From Rhizobium glycinendophyticum (GTDB lineage: Bacteria; Pseudomonadota; Alphaproteobacteria; Rhizobiales; Rhizobiaceae), in assembly GCF_006443685.1 (NCBI RefSeq), contig NZ_VFYP01000006.1:1-64000 (forward strand): 64,000 bases of DNA, in the 5' to 3' direction. A program made the position numbers and the translations under genes. Below are positions 1-10,014 of the stretch, one piece after another (the first letter of the stretch is position 1; the number at the start of each line of letters is the position of its first letter). The notes beneath the pieces were generated by a model. That model was not told where the DNA came from and made no database searches. It saw only the letters and a program-made list of their open reading frames with translations.

Positions 1-27
1 AGCGGACCGCATGCGGTCCGCTTTTTC
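1..27 (+). terminator. Rho-independent terminator at the left edge
   Basis: A perfect 22-base palindrome (bases 1-22, arms AGCGGACCGCA/TGCGGTCCGCT) is followed directly by five T residues. It probably ends a gene lying to the left of the window. The ATG at base 11 sits in the centre of this hairpin, which argues against its use as a start codon for the next gene. Confidence 0.8.
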
Positions 28-43
28 GTTTCAGGGGGATTCG

Positions 44-862
44 TTGCATCTACTGTATCTCGACGAGTCTGGTCACTCGCATGATCCAAGCTCCGACTTC
101 TTTGTCCTTGCAGGCTTTAGCATATTCGAGCGCCAAACGCATTGGCTGGAAGCCCAGATAGATCCTGTAGCGGCGCGCTTCAGCTCAACCAATCCTCGAG
201 AAATCGAGTTCCATGGAAACCCAATGCGCTCGGGCAACGGTACCTGGAAAGGTGTGCCTCCCAACGACAGAGTTCAAGCCGTCGTCGATATCTTGTCGCT
301 ACTGGCAGACAAGCAATTGCAGTTGAAGGTCTATGCCTGCGTCATCGAAAAGAAGCTCTTCTCTCCGAACGACATTCTGGCTCGGAGCTTCGAAGAGGTG
401 GCTTCGTGTTTTGATGACTATCTGAAGACGCTTTATAAGAAAAAGAACCCCCAGCGCGGCTTGGTCATCCTCGACAAGAGCAACTATGAGGAGAAAATCC
501 AAACCCTCTCTCATGTGTTTAAGCACGTGGGGCATGCCAATGGCCAACTTCGCAACTTTGCTGAAGTCCCACTTTTTCTGGATTCGAGGGCATCGCGCCT
601 GATTCAGATGGCGGATTTGATCGCCTACTGGATTTTCCGTCACTTCCAGTCAGGCGACCAGCGTGGCTACGACCTCATAAGGCCTTACTTTGCCCGGTAT
701 GGCATCGGGCCAGTCTCAGGTCTGCGCTGTCACGTCTCGCCGGAGACAGAGGCGCGTCTCGCTTCGCTTCCAGTTCCAGCTCACCCTTTTCCGAAGGCAA
801 CCCCGAAAACTATTGCCGCCGCATCCCAAGTCTCTACGCCTGAGGATCAAAGCGGTTTTTGA
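44..862 (+). CDS. DUF3800 domain protein
   Basis: A protein of about 272 residues opening MHLLYLDESG, the usual N-terminus of DUF3800 proteins; the Asp-Glu-Ser motif at residues 7-9 is the family hallmark, and a second conserved block (FLDSRASRLIQMADLIAYW) lies near residue 190. DUF3800 is a putative nuclease-like family of unproven function, common near mobile and defence genes. The start chosen is TTG at 44, preceded by AGGGGG about 5 bases upstream; the longer reading from ATG at 11 starts inside a terminator hairpin. It stands alone, convergent with dnaE2. Family assignment is firm, function is not. Confidence 0.8.
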   Translation: MHLLYLDESGHSHDPSSDFFVLAGFSIFERQTHWLEAQIDPVAARFSSTNPREIEFHGNPMRSGNGTWKGVPPNDRVQAVVDILSLLADKQLQLKVYACVIEKKLFSPNDILARSFEEVASCFDDYLKTLYKKKNPQRGLVILDKSNYEEKIQTLSHVFKHVGHANGQLRNFAEVPLFLDSRASRLIQMADLIAYWIFRHFQSGDQRGYDLIRPYFARYGIGPVSGLRCHVSPETEARLASLPVPAHPFPKATPKTIAAASQVSTPEDQSGF

Positions 863-902
863 GGTGCATGCGCTCCCTCGACACACCCGGTTTGAAGATA
901 TT

Positions 903-3900
903 TCAGTGAAAATTCCGGCTCTTCACCTTCAGCGTATCGATATGAAGGTCGGGCACGAACATGTCGCGCGGAACGACCGGCTTTAGCCGATCGCGCGATT
1001 CCGGCCCGCCACCTCCATGCGCGAACTCATCGCCTCTCCCGGCCGGCAGCCTGAACTCCGTATCCCGATCGGCAAGGCCAACCAGATCGCCTGAGAGATC
1101 GAAGAGTTGCTGGGCGACGAGATGGACGACCTCCCCTTCCCGCTGGATCCGCCCGTTGATCGCCATCATCGACGATCCCAGCACGATGCGCCTACGCTTC
1201 TCGAACAGAGTGGGCCAGACAACGACGTTGGCCGGTCCAGTCTCGTCCTCGATGGTGATAAACATGACACCCTTGGCCGATCCCGGCTTCTGCCGCACCA
1301 GCACGAGTCCAGCGGTGTAAACCCATCGGCCATCGCGGGCGTTCATCGCCTCGGCACAGGTGATGATGTTTCGCTCCGAGAGATCCTTGCGGAGGAAGGC
1401 AACGGGATGCTGGCGCAGCGTCAGCCCAACATGACTGTAATCCTCTATAACGTTGTGTCCGTCAGTCATTTGCCGAAGCGCGACCTCCGGCTCCTGCTGT
1501 TCCGCAATGGCTGCCATCTCGCGCTCAGCCGCGGCTGCAAACAGGGGCAAGGGCTCGTCGCGCAGCGCCTTGATAGCCCAGAGCGCATCGCGTCGTTCGA
1601 GTTTGAGCGATGGCAGGAAGGCATCGGCCTCTGCCAGCTGGACAAGCGCTTCCGTCGGAACACTCGACCGGCGCCACATATCATCGACTGAGGCGAACGC
1701 ATTGTCCATGCGCGCTGCAACGATCCGTGCTGCGTCCGCGACAGCCAGCCCTTTAACCTGCCGGAAACCCAACCGAACAGCATGTCGATCAGTGCTGCCG
1801 ATCCTTTCCAGCGTGCAGTCCCATCGCGAGCGGTTGACGCAGACCGGCCGCACCTCGACGCCATGCTTGATCGCGTCCCCGACGATCTGGGCCGGAGCAT
1901 AAAAACCCATTGGCTGGCTGTTGAGAAGGGCTGCGCAAAACACATCCGGATAATGGCACTTGATGTAGTTCGACGCGTAGGCAATCAACGCAAATGAGGC
2001 CGCATGACTTTCCGGAAAGCCGTAGGAGCCGAAACCTTCCAGCTGCGAAAAGGTCTTTTCGGCAAACTCGGGCGAATATCCGTTCTTTACCATGCCGGAC
2101 ACCAGCTTGTCCTTAAACCGCGAGACGCCGCCAGTGAACTTGAAGGTTGCCATCGACTTGCGCAGCTGGTCCGCCTCGCCGCCGGTAAAGCCGGCGCAGA
2201 CCATCGCAACGCGCATGGCGCTCTCCTGAAACAGTGGCACGCCCAGCGTCTTGCCGAGCACCGCCTCCAACTCGGGTGTCGGATACTCGACCGGCTCCTT
2301 GCCTTCGCGACGGCGGAGATAGGGATGCACCATGTCACCCTGGATTGGGCCCGGCCGCACGATCGCCACCTGCACGACGAGATCATAGAAGGTGCGCGGC
2401 TTTAACCGTGGCAGCATCGCCATCTGCGCACGGCTTTCGATCTGAAAGGTGCCGAGCGTGTCAGCCTTGCGGATCATCGCATAGGTCGCGGCATCCTCTT
2501 GGCTGATCTTCGAGAGATCAATATCTTCCCCCTTGTACTCTCGAATGAGATCAAAGGCCTTGGCCATGCAGGTGAGCATCCCGAGCGCCAAGACATCCAC
2601 CTTCATGAATTTCAGAGCCTCGACATCGTCCTTGTCCCATTCGATGATCTGCCGATCTTTCATCGTCGCCGGCTCGATCGGCACGAGGTCGTCCAGCCGG
2701 TCATGGGTGAGGACAAAACCGCCGGGGTGCTGCCCCAGATGCCGAGGCGCACCCATCAGCTGCTGCGCGAGTTTCAGGGTGAGCGTTAAGCGCCGGTCGT
2801 CGGGGTTGAGATTGAGTTCCCTGATGTTTCGGTCGGGAACCTCTTCCGACCAGGACCACATGCCTGACGATAGTGCCTTGATGACATCTTCAGGTAAGCC
2901 GAGTGCCTTGCCGACATCGCGGATTGCGCCCTTGGCCCGGTAACGGGTGACGGTTGCGCAGAGGGCCGCCTTGTCCTTGGTGTAGGTCTTGTAGATCCAC
3001 TGGATGACCTCCTCGCGCCGTTCATGCTCGAAGTCGACATCAATATCCGGCGGCTCGTCGCGTTCCTGGCTGACGAAACGCTCGAAGAGAAGGTCATTGG
3101 TTGAGGGGTCGATCGATGTGATGCCGAGAATATAGCAGACAGCGCTATTGGCGGCGGACCCCCTGCCCTGGCAGAGAATGCCCTGGCTTCTGGCAAAACG
3201 TACGATCGAAAACACCGTCAGGAAGTAAGGCGCGTATTTCATCGTGCGGATGAGATCGAGCTCGTGCCGGACGGTCTTCAAAACATCCGGTGGCAGGCCT
3301 TCCGGATACCGGTCGGGTGCACATTCCCAGACATAATGCTCCAGCGAGGCCTGGGCATCCTTGCCCGGCACGATGGCTTCCTCCGGGTATTGGTAGGTCA
3401 GCTCCTCAAGCGAGAATTTGCAGCGACGCACGATTTCCAGGGTTCGCGCCAGTGCTTGCGCGTAGCGCGGAAACAGGCGTTCCATTTCCTCCGGTGGCTT
3501 GAGGTAGCGGTCGGCGTGACGTTCGCGCTCGAAGCCGACATCGTCGATCGTGGTGTTGTGCCGGATACAGGTGACGATGTCCTGCAATTGCCGGCGGCCC
3601 GGCTCATGAAACAGCACGTCATTGGTGACGACGGTTTTGACTTCGAACCGTGCCGCCATGTTGGAAATCTCATGCAGCCGCAACTGGTCGTTCGGTCGCC
3701 GACGCAGACAGAGCGAAACGTAGGCGCGATCGCCAAACAACTCAGCCATCTTGCGCAGCTGTGCGGCACAGTTAGCATCCGGCAGATCAGGCACCAGAAT
3801 GCCGATCATGCTCTCGGAGTAAGCGACGATATCGTCCCAGTGCAGGATGCAGTTGTTCTTGCCGCCACGCGATTTGCCAAGCGTGATCAACCGCGTCAGA

Positions 3901-4160
3901 CGCGAATAGGCGGCTCGATCCATCGGATAGACCAGCACGGACATTCCTTCCGCGAGATCGAGCCGGCAGCCGACGACCAGGCGCAGACCGGTTGCGCGGG
4001 ATGCTTCCAGCGCCCGGACGATCCCGGCCAGCGAATTGCAATCGACGACGCCGAGTGCATCGATACCGAGCTGTTTCGCCGTCTCGAACAATTCCTGGGC
4101 AGAGGAGGCGCCGCGCAAGAAGGAAAAGTGGGTCGTGACCTGAAGCTCGGCATAGCTCAT
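903..4160 (-). CDS. dnaE2: Error-prone DNA polymerase DnaE2 (ImuC)
   Basis: A 1085-residue C-family polymerase, the normal length for DnaE2. The N-terminal PHP domain begins [19 protein letters not shown], the polymerase active site [12 protein letters not shown] is present, and a C-terminal OB-fold region ([19 protein letters not shown]) follows. It performs error-prone synthesis across damaged DNA with ImuA and ImuB. Its ATG overlaps the imuB stop by four bases (ATGA), so the two are translationally coupled. It is the last gene of a LexA-controlled imuA-imuB-dnaE2 cassette typical of rhizobial plasmids. The PHP metal site looks altered (VVDCNSLAG where a TDHN-type motif is usual), as expected for DnaE2 lacking proofreading. 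Confidence 0.96.
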   Translation of the reverse strand: MSYAELQVTTHFSFLRGASSAQELFETAKQLGIDALGVVDCNSLAGIVRALEASRATGLRLVVGCRLDLAEGMSVLVYPMDRAAYSRLTRLITLGKSRGGKNNCILHWDDIVAYSESMIGILVPDLPDANCAAQLRKMAELFGDRAYVSLCLRRRPNDQLRLHEISNMAARFEVKTVVTNDVLFHEPGRRQLQDIVTCIRHNTTIDDVGFERERHADRYLKPPEEMERLFPRYAQALARTLEIVRRCKFSLEELTYQYPEEAIVPGKDAQASLEHYVWECAPDRYPEGLPPDVLKTVRHELDLIRTMKYAPYFLTVFSIVRFARSQGILCQGRGSAANSAVCYILGITSIDPSTNDLLFERFVSQERDEPPDIDVDFEHERREEVIQWIYKTYTKDKAALCATVTRYRAKGAIRDVGKALGLPEDVIKALSSGMWSWSEEVPDRNIRELNLNPDDRRLTLTLKLAQQLMGAPRHLGQHPGGFVLTHDRLDDLVPIEPATMKDRQIIEWDKDDVEALKFMKVDVLALGMLTCMAKAFDLIREYKGEDIDLSKISQEDAATYAMIRKADTLGTFQIESRAQMAMLPRLKPRTFYDLVVQVAIVRPGPIQGDMVHPYLRRREGKEPVEYPTPELEAVLGKTLGVPLFQESAMRVAMVCAGFTGGEADQLRKSMATFKFTGGVSRFKDKLVSGMVKNGYSPEFAEKTFSQLEGFGSYGFPESHAASFALIAYASNYIKCHYPDVFCAALLNSQPMGFYAPAQIVGDAIKHGVEVRPVCVNRSRWDCTLERIGSTDRHAVRLGFRQVKGLAVADAARIVAARMDNAFASVDDMWRRSSVPTEALVQLAEADAFLPSLKLERRDALWAIKALRDEPLPLFAAAAEREMAAIAEQQEPEVALRQMTDGHNVIEDYSHVGLTLRQHPVAFLRKDLSERNIITCAEAMNARDGRWVYTAGLVLVRQKPGSAKGVMFITIEDETGPANVVVWPTLFEKRRRIVLGSSMMAINGRIQREGEVVHLVAQQLFDLSGDLVGLADRDTEFRLPAGRGDEFAHGGGGPESRDRLKPVVPRDMFVPDLHIDTLKVKSRNFH

Positions 4161-5671
4161 GCGAAAATCCCGTGGCAGAACCAGCGATGGGATCCGGTCT
4201 CAGGATCAACACCATCGCCTGAGCGAAACACCCACAGGCGTTCACCGGATTCGTCCTCAATAACAAAGTAATCGCGGACAGCTTCCATCTCCGCGTCGCG
4301 CTGCCACCACTCCCCGAAGATGCGTTCCGGGCCATCGGCGCGTTTGACCTTACGGCGCTTGCCGCGCCAGACGATGGAAACTGGTGGGCGGTCCGGCATC
4401 AGCGCGATCGCCTCGATCAGCTCGGGCCGCGGCAACAGCCGGACCGGCCGGCGCCAATGGCTGACCCAGGCAATAGCGATCGGTTCAGCAACGGGACTGA
4501 TCCGCTTCACGGAGCGTTCCGGCACATCGGAGGCGACCGGTGCGACGCGATACACCCGCTGGCCCCGATTTCCATAGATATCGATGAGGGGCGTCACATC
4601 GGTGATGTCATCCTCGACCAAAGCAGAGACTTTCTGCGCCTCTTCCAATGGCTCGGCCAGAACGGCTACAAGGATGAGCTTCTCGATCCCGAAACCCGGC
4701 TCGATCTTTTCGGTCCGGTCCCTAAACAGTTTCGTCAGCCAGGCGACATCGCGGGCGGGTTTGGCGGTGCCTGCGCGAATGGCCTGCCTGGTACCGTCGA
4801 CCTTCTCGACGATCAGGTCGGCACGGCGCACCCCAAGGCCGCGCTTCTGAAGCTCATCGACCAGCTGGACGACGAGGCGGCCGACATATTTGTTGATCGT
4901 TTCGGGAGCGCCAATCGGTTCAGCGAAGGCTTTCGAGACTTCGACCAGCTCAGGCGTCCGGATCGGCTCGATAGGCTCGGCGATACGGCAGAGCATCTGG
5001 TCGAGACGGCGGCCGACCTCTGGACCGAAGCGGAGGGTCAGCGGCGCTCGCGGGGTGTTGGCAAGCTCCCCGATCGTCTGGAAGCCGAGGATGCGGAGAT
5101 CGCTAACGATCTTTGTCGGCAGACGCAGGAGCGAGATTGGCAGCTTCTCAACGGCACGGACCGTGTCGCCGGGTGGAACGACAACTGTCTCGCGATTGAT
5201 GGCGCGGGCGCAGGCATGGGCGGCACCCCAGCTGTCGGCGACCGCCACACGGGCAGTCAGCTTCCTGCCCAGAAACTGGTTGGCGATCTTTGTCACCATG
5301 GCGAGCTCGCCACCCTGCAGGTGATCCGCACCTTCAGTATCCATCACGATGCCGTCGATCCCGTCGACGGCCACGATCGGCGAATACACGGTCAGTGCCC
5401 AGAGGGTGATCCGCTCCAGTGCCGCGGCGTCGAGCGCGGGGTCGGCCTCGACCATCATTAAGTCGCGGAAGATGGCCTGTGCTTTCGCGGCCGGCATCCC
5501 TGCTCTCACGCCCGCTTTGCGAGCGGCCGCATCGGCGGCAGAGACCCATCGCTTCGACCCGGACTTGGCGATCACAGCGATGGCCTGCTCAGGCGGAATG
5601 GAGGGATCTGCGCGCCGTATTCGATCGGTCGGCAGATCCGGAAGATAAATGGATACGACCCTTGTCATCAC
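4157..5671 (-). CDS. imuB: ImuB, Y-family polymerase-like mutasome subunit
   Basis: A 504-residue protein related to DinB/UmuC polymerases. It opens [21 protein letters not shown], where active Y-family enzymes carry DMDxF, so the catalytic carboxylates are missing, as is known for ImuB. ImuB acts as an adaptor that brings DnaE2 to the beta clamp. It sits between imuA and dnaE2: its start overlaps the imuA 3' end by about 83 bases and its stop overlaps dnaE2 by four. The ATG at 5671 or the next codon at 5668 may be used; the conserved MTRVVS opening supports either. Confidence 0.94.
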   Translation of the reverse strand: MMTRVVSIYLPDLPTDRIRRADPSIPPEQAIAVIAKSGSKRWVSAADAAARKAGVRAGMPAAKAQAIFRDLMMVEADPALDAAALERITLWALTVYSPIVAVDGIDGIVMDTEGADHLQGGELAMVTKIANQFLGRKLTARVAVADSWGAAHACARAINRETVVVPPGDTVRAVEKLPISLLRLPTKIVSDLRILGFQTIGELANTPRAPLTLRFGPEVGRRLDQMLCRIAEPIEPIRTPELVEVSKAFAEPIGAPETINKYVGRLVVQLVDELQKRGLGVRRADLIVEKVDGTRQAIRAGTAKPARDVAWLTKLFRDRTEKIEPGFGIEKLILVAVLAEPLEEAQKVSALVEDDITDVTPLIDIYGNRGQRVYRVAPVASDVPERSVKRISPVAEPIAIAWVSHWRRPVRLLPRPELIEAIALMPDRPPVSIVWRGKRRKVKRADGPERIFGEWWQRDAEMEAVRDYFVIEDESGERLWVFRSGDGVDPETGSHRWFCHGIFA

Positions 5672-6341
5672 ACGCTCTCACGAGAAACTCAGCACACTCA
5701 CCCGCTTTCACGCGCATCAATTCCAGAAACCATTGAGGCCTGCCCACCCCCGGAACTGGCAGCTCCTCGGACGGCATCACACTCACCCGCCATCTGGTGG
5801 TTGACGCCGTCGGCTGGCCAAAATCATTCGCCTCCGTCTGCCTTCGCCATCGGCGGACAGCAAGCGCCATGGTCCCGGTTCGCTCGGCCGCCAGCTGCAG
5901 GCGTCGGGAACTGACCATCGGCAGGCGGACAAGTTCGCCGACGACCGCCCCGAGACCGCCAAACGACAGGCCCTCCTCCATATTGGCCAGCACATCTTCT
6001 TCCCGGTCGGACTCGACGAAAATCACGCGATCGGGGTGAAGACCGACCTGGGCAAGCGCCGGAAAAAACAGATCCGGTCTCGTCAGACACCAGATGACGG
6101 GCCCTTTGGTTCGCGCGGCTATTCCGGCAACGAAGAGCGCGGCGGCCGCGCCATCGACGGTACCCGAACCTCCGCCCGCGAACTCATGCAGCGCCCCGAA
6201 GGCAAGCCCGCCGCCCGGCAGGACCGCATCGAGCTCAGCCAGCCCGAATGGAAGACAGCCGGCACGTCTGGCCTGTGCACCCTCCAGCGACGCGATGCGC
6301 TCGCGCAAATCACAGATTACCTTCTGGCGGGCAGCAGTCAT
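5589..6341 (-). CDS. imuA: ImuA, RecA/SulA-like mutasome protein
   Basis: A 250-residue protein with the ImuA pattern: an N-terminal helix, then LPFGLAELDAVLPGGGLAFGALHE, a RecA-like core without a canonical Walker A lysine. ImuA is required with ImuB and DnaE2 for damage-induced mutagenesis. It is the first gene of the cassette and starts about 60 bases downstream of a perfect LexA operator. The C-terminal 28 residues are encoded by DNA that also encodes the start of imuB in another frame. Confidence 0.92.
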   Translation of the reverse strand: MTAARQKVICDLRERIASLEGAQARRAGCLPFGLAELDAVLPGGGLAFGALHEFAGGGSGTVDGAAAALFVAGIAARTKGPVIWCLTRPDLFFPALAQVGLHPDRVIFVESDREEDVLANMEEGLSFGGLGAVVGELVRLPMVSSRRLQLAAERTGTMALAVRRWRRQTEANDFGQPTASTTRWRVSVMPSEELPVPGVGRPQWFLELMRVKAGECAEFLVRACDDKGRIHLSSGSADRSNTARRSLHSA

Positions 6342-6402
6342 CGTTCACGGCTCCCTTCAAGGTCGCGTTGGCGGGATCGACATCATGTCGGGCGGGCAAT
6401 AT

Positions 6403-6417
6403 GTTCACTATCTGTTC
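6403..6417 (-). promoter_or_regulatory. LexA operator (SOS box) of imuA-imuB-dnaE2
   Basis: The plus strand reads GTTC-ACTATCT-GTTC, an exact match to the alphaproteobacterial direct-repeat SOS box GTTC-N7-GTTC. It lies 62 bases upstream of the imuA start, so the cassette is very probably repressed by LexA and induced by DNA damage. Confidence 0.88.
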
Positions 6418-6623
6418 TTATGCGCATGAAGAGTCAAGACGCATTGAGCCTAGGAATATTCGCCTAGCATTAGCGATCTTGAAGATTCCGAGCGGAATCA
6501 ATCGCGTAAGGCCGAAAAGAATTTTTAGCGCAGTTTACGGGCGATCAGGCCTTGTCGGTGGATAGCGCGGACAGACGTCAAGTCGTCTTAATGTTCTTAA
6601 GCTTTTTGTGCTGCACTTCAGGC

Positions 6624-7691
6624 ATGACAAAGCCTCCCAGGTCAACGCCACCCAGATCGAAGCCGCTTCTTCGTGACAGCGAAGCCCCGATCCGTTCGAA
6701 GCCGCGCAGGAAACGCAATCCGGCGCAGCCACAGCTGCTTTTCGATCCGATGCCCGATCGGGTCGAGCCGGCGCTGGCTGAGCTGAAGGCGCATCCGCCA
6801 AAAGGCGACCAGTGGAGCTGGGAGCTGAAATGGGACGGGTATCGCCTGGCGGTCCATATCGAGCCGCAAGGCGTGCGCATCCTCACACGCGGTGGCCATG
6901 ACTGGACGCATCGCTTTCCTGAAATCGCAGAGGCTGGCCGTGCACTCGGGCCGGCGACCATGATCATCGATGGCGAAGCTGTTGTCCTTGACGCAGAAGG
7001 CCGGCCAGATTTCGGGCTGCTGCAGCAATCGCTTGGCGCTTCCGGCAAGACGGCTGGCAATCGGGCCTCGGACGCTATCCTCTATGCCTTCGATCTCATG
7101 TACCTTGATGGGCATGATCTGCGCGGGGTCGAATACCGCTCCCGCCGGCATCTTCTTGAGGACACGCTGAACGGACATGACGGCGCCATTCGTCTTTCAG
7201 AGACGCTCGATGTGGATCCCACTGTCCTGCTCGAGAATGTCTGCCGCCTCGGCCTCGAAGGCATCGTCGGCAAGCATCTCGATCAGCCCTATCGCTCCGG
7301 CCGCACCGGCGACTGGGTGAAGGTCAAATGCGTGCAGAGCGAAGCCTTCATGATCGTCGGCTATGAGCCATCGACGGCATCGCCGGGTGGGTTTGGCTCA
7401 CTGGTGCTTGCTGCCTACGGCGGCCACGATCTCGTCCATGTCGGGAACATCGGCACGGGCTTTAGGCAAGCCGAGATGACCAGACTGCGCAAGATGCTGG
7501 ATAGGCTGCGCTGGAAGCGCAAACAGCCGCCGGTGCCCTATCCCGGGAAAGCCGACATTGTCTGGGTGGAGCCGACGCTGATCGCCGAGATCGAGTTTCG
7601 GGCCTGGACCGGGGATGGCAAACTGCGGCATGCTTCCTACAAAGGCTTGCGGGAACGGCAGGACAACGCGGACGTTTACAAGCTCGACTAG
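6624..7691 (+). CDS. ATP-dependent DNA ligase, LigD ligase-domain type
   Basis: About 355 residues with an adenylation domain: the nucleophile lysine lies in KWDGYR (K69), followed by IIDGEAV, YAFDLMYLDG, EGIVGKHLD and DWVKVKC, the ordered ligase motifs. A C-terminal OB fold follows (FMIVGYEPS to EFRAWTGDGKLRHASYKGL). The polymerase and phosphoesterase domains of full LigD are absent and no Ku gene is in the window, so this is a stand-alone NHEJ-type ligase. The ATG at 6624 is preferred because upstream residues are non-conserved; ATG at 6591 is possible. It shares the SOS/repair neighbourhood with imuABC, an SRAP protein and dinB. Confidence 0.9.
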   Translation: MTKPPRSTPPRSKPLLRDSEAPIRSKPRRKRNPAQPQLLFDPMPDRVEPALAELKAHPPKGDQWSWELKWDGYRLAVHIEPQGVRILTRGGHDWTHRFPEIAEAGRALGPATMIIDGEAVVLDAEGRPDFGLLQQSLGASGKTAGNRASDAILYAFDLMYLDGHDLRGVEYRSRRHLLEDTLNGHDGAIRLSETLDVDPTVLLENVCRLGLEGIVGKHLDQPYRSGRTGDWVKVKCVQSEAFMIVGYEPSTASPGGFGSLVLAAYGGHDLVHVGNIGTGFRQAEMTRLRKMLDRLRWKRKQPPVPYPGKADIVWVEPTLIAEIEFRAWTGDGKLRHASYKGLRERQDNADVYKLD

Positions 7692-7751
7692 CAAGCGGAC
7701 GGAACACGTCGGGAGAAACTGCATCCGGTCGCAACGGAGGGGATTGCTGCC

Positions 7752-8525
7752 ATGTGTAACCTTTATCGCATGGAAGACAAGGACTGGGTCGCGAAATGGG
7801 CCCAGGATGCCGAGAGCCTGATCAACCTGATGCCGGCCTACCAGATGAACCCCGACCAGATGGGGCCCATCGTCCGCAACACGGCCGACGGAAAGAAGCA
7901 ACTCGTGCACGCGCGCTGGGGCCTGCCCTCACCGTTCTTCGTACAGAAGAAGGCTGCGGAAGGTCGGGCAGAGAAACTGAAGGCCAAAGGTCAGACCGTC
8001 GATATGGATGAGCTCATCCGCATGGAACCAGACCGGGGCGTAACCAATGTCCGCAAACTCAACCTGCCCCACTGGACGCGCTGGTTCGGCGTCGAGCATC
8101 GATGCCTGGTTCCCGTGACGAGTTTTGCCGAGCCGGATCCTTCAAGCCAGGAACCCGGCGGCAAGGTTCCGAATGCCTGGTTTGCCCGCGACGAGGCGAA
8201 ATCACTGATGTTCTTCGCCGGCATCCATGTGCCGCAGTGGAAAAGCGTCCGAAAAGTCCGGGACGGCCTCACGACGGACAACCTCTATGGCTTTCTGACC
8301 ACGGATCCCAACGATCTCGTTAGGCCGATCCATGAGAAGGCCATGCCTGTCCTGCTGCAGACGAAGGAAGAAACCGACGTCTGGATGTGGGCGCCATGGG
8401 AAGAAGCGAAGCACCTCGCCCGACCGCTACCGAACGATGCTTTGATCATTCTGGCGCGTGAGCCTTATGGGTCATCGATCGTATCGAAGTCTGGCGAACT
8501 CGTTGAGCAGCCTACCCTTCTGTAG
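7752..8525 (+). CDS. SOS response-associated peptidase (SRAP, YedK/HMCES-like)
   Basis: A 257-residue SRAP protein. It begins MCNLYR; Cys2 becomes the N-terminal residue after Met removal and forms the thiazolidine crosslink to abasic sites in single-stranded [15 protein letters not shown] supplies the conserved glutamate and [13 protein letters not shown] the conserved histidine. A GGAGGGG ribosome site precedes the ATG. The gene follows the ligase and precedes dinB, consistent with a role in lesion tolerance. Compared with short family members it carries an insertion of about 40 residues around residues 65-105. Confidence 0.92.
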   Translation: MCNLYRMEDKDWVAKWAQDAESLINLMPAYQMNPDQMGPIVRNTADGKKQLVHARWGLPSPFFVQKKAAEGRAEKLKAKGQTVDMDELIRMEPDRGVTNVRKLNLPHWTRWFGVEHRCLVPVTSFAEPDPSSQEPGGKVPNAWFARDEAKSLMFFAGIHVPQWKSVRKVRDGLTTDNLYGFLTTDPNDLVRPIHEKAMPVLLQTKEETDVWMWAPWEEAKHLARPLPNDALIILAREPYGSSIVSKSGELVEQPTLL

Positions 8526-8592
8526 GCGGACCAGGCGTCGGCGAGTTTTGGACCCTAACGGAATGGTTTGCGATCGGTGAGAATGGCGATAT

Positions 8593-8607
8593 GTTCACCT
8601 TCCGTTC
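8593..8607 (+). promoter_or_regulatory. LexA operator (SOS box) of dinB
   Basis: GTTC-ACCTTCC-GTTC exactly matches the alphaproteobacterial SOS box GTTC-N7-GTTC and ends 36 bases before the dinB start. This makes dinB a second LexA target in the same cluster. Confidence 0.87.
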
Positions 8608-8643
8608 TGAGAACCAACCTTTCGCTTTGCTGCCAGAAGGACG

Positions 8644-9744
8644 ATGATAAATACCTTTTCCGAGACCATCCGCAAAATCATCCATGTGGACATGGATGCC
8701 TTCTACGCCTCGGTCGAGCAGCGCGATAATCCGGAGCTGCGCGGTAAACCGCTGGCCGTCGGCGGTGCTGCCGCCCGAGGTGTGGTGGCGGCCGCCAGCT
8801 ATGAGGCTCGCAAGTTCGGGGTTCATTCCGCCATGCCGTCGGTCACGGCCGCTCGCAAGTGCCCGGATCTGATTTCCGTAAAGCCGCGCCTCGAAGTCTA
8901 CCGGGCTGTCTCGCAGCAGATCCGGGAGATCTTTGCCGAATATACGCCGTTGATAGAACCCTTGTCGCTCGACGAGGCATATCTCGACGTCACCGAAAGT
9001 CTCAAAGGCATGCCGGTCGCCACCGAGATCGCGCTGGAAATACGTGAAAGGATCAAGTCAGTTACCGGCCTAAATGCCTCTGCCGGTATCTCCTACAACA
9101 AGTTTCTGGCCAAAATGGCGTCCGACCTCAACAAGCCCAACGGCCAGGCGGTCATCACGCCGAAGAACGGGCCAGCGTTCGTCGAGCAGCTGGCGGTCAA
9201 GAAATTCCATGGCGTCGGCCCGGCCACGGCCGAGAAGATGCACCGGCTTGGCATTGAGACCGGCGCAGATCTGAAGGCAAAGTCCTTGCAGTTTCTCATC
9301 GAGCATTTCGGGAAATCGGGTCCATACTTCTATGGCATTGCCCGAGGCCTCGATGAGCGGCAGGTCAAGCCGGACCGAGTGCGGAAGTCGGTCGGCGCCG
9401 AGGATACGTTCAACGAGGATATCAACGATCTTGATCTCGCGACGAGCGAGCTGAGGCCTCTGGCGGACAAGGTCTGGAGTTATTGCGAAGCCAAGGCGTT
9501 GAGCGGCAAGACCGTCACCGTCAAAATCAAATACTCCGACTTCACGCAGGCGACGCGCAGCAGGACCATCGGCCTGCCCTTTGCCAACGGCAATCAGATT
9601 TTCGAGGTAGCAACCGGGCTGCTGGCGACGGTTTATCCATTCAAGCGGCCGGTGCGCCTGCTGGGCGTAACGCTATCGTCGCTCACCCAGGATCGTCACG
9701 GAGATAACGATCAGGATCAGTCGCAGCTGGATTTCGGGATGTAA
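8644..9744 (+). CDS. dinB: DNA polymerase IV (DinB)
   Basis: A 366-residue Y-family translesion polymerase. HVDMDAFYASVEQRDNP supplies the first catalytic aspartate and steric-gate region, and LSLDEAYLDVT the second acidic motif. Helix-hairpin-helix residues (FHGVGPATAEKMHRLGI) and a little-finger domain ending in QSQLDFGM follow; the final QLDFGM resembles a beta-clamp-binding motif. The upstream AGAAGG and the LexA box support the ATG at 8644. Unlike imuB, the catalytic residues are intact. Confidence 0.95.
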   Translation: MINTFSETIRKIIHVDMDAFYASVEQRDNPELRGKPLAVGGAAARGVVAAASYEARKFGVHSAMPSVTAARKCPDLISVKPRLEVYRAVSQQIREIFAEYTPLIEPLSLDEAYLDVTESLKGMPVATEIALEIRERIKSVTGLNASAGISYNKFLAKMASDLNKPNGQAVITPKNGPAFVEQLAVKKFHGVGPATAEKMHRLGIETGADLKAKSLQFLIEHFGKSGPYFYGIARGLDERQVKPDRVRKSVGAEDTFNEDINDLDLATSELRPLADKVWSYCEAKALSGKTVTVKIKYSDFTQATRSRTIGLPFANGNQIFEVATGLLATVYPFKRPVRLLGVTLSSLTQDRHGDNDQDQSQLDFGM

Positions 9745-9749
9745 GCAGA

Positions 9750-9790
9750 AACCAAAAAAGCCTGCCGCGGGAGGAGGTGCAGCAGGCTTT
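9750..9790 (-). terminator. Terminator of the sRNA locus
   Basis: A nine-base stem AAAGCCTGC/GCAGGCTTT, with CCTCCTCCC in its loop, runs into TTTTTTGG on the minus strand. It ends the sRNA transcript and lies just behind the convergent dinB gene. Confidence 0.8.
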
Positions 9791-9912
9791 CGAAAGAGTT
9801 GAACAACGGCTGGGAGGAGGAGGGCCGCTGTTCCGTCAGGCAACCCTTGGGAGGAGGAGTGGGTTACCTGAGTGACGAAGCTTTGCGGGAGGAGGTGCAT
9901 CGCTTCGTTGGG
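9750..9912 (-). ncRNA. Tandem CCUCCUCCC-loop sRNAs (cuckoo/CcsR/alpha-r14 type)
   Basis: On the minus strand this stretch folds into four successive hairpins: stems at 9875-9881/9902-9908, 9837-9846/9861-9870, 9801-9810/9824-9833 and 9757-9765/9782-9790. Each loop contains CCTCCTCCC, complementary to Shine-Dalgarno sequence. The last stem is followed by six U residues, a Rho-independent terminator. Alphaproteobacteria encode stress-induced Hfq-associated sRNAs with two such hairpins each, often in tandem; four hairpins fit two tandem copies or one precursor processed into two. A TATAAG at 9917-9922 (minus strand) could be a -10 box, but I see no good -35. The plus strand shows only repeated GGGAGGAGG with no genes behind it. 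Confidence 0.8.
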
Positions 9913-10014
9913 ATTTCTTATACAAGTATTCTGCCAGCCGCGTTAGGGGCTTCACCGCAGTTCAGCTATGCCCTGAATGCACCCCTGGTAGAAAGCTCGC
10001 CCAATTTTTCGCCA

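Noticed and set aside
3264..4271. Plus-strand frame of 335 codons
   Set aside because: Antisense shadow of dnaE2, with no recognisable domain.
4457..5461. Long plus-strand reading frame of 334 codons
   Set aside because: It is antisense to imuB, has no ribosome site and no family pattern; an artefact of GC-rich codon usage.
9765..9900. Repeated GGGAGGAGG considered as CRISPR or direct-repeat array
   Set aside because: The repeats are only nine bases, lie in the loops of different hairpins and have irregular spacing; they fit sRNA loops.
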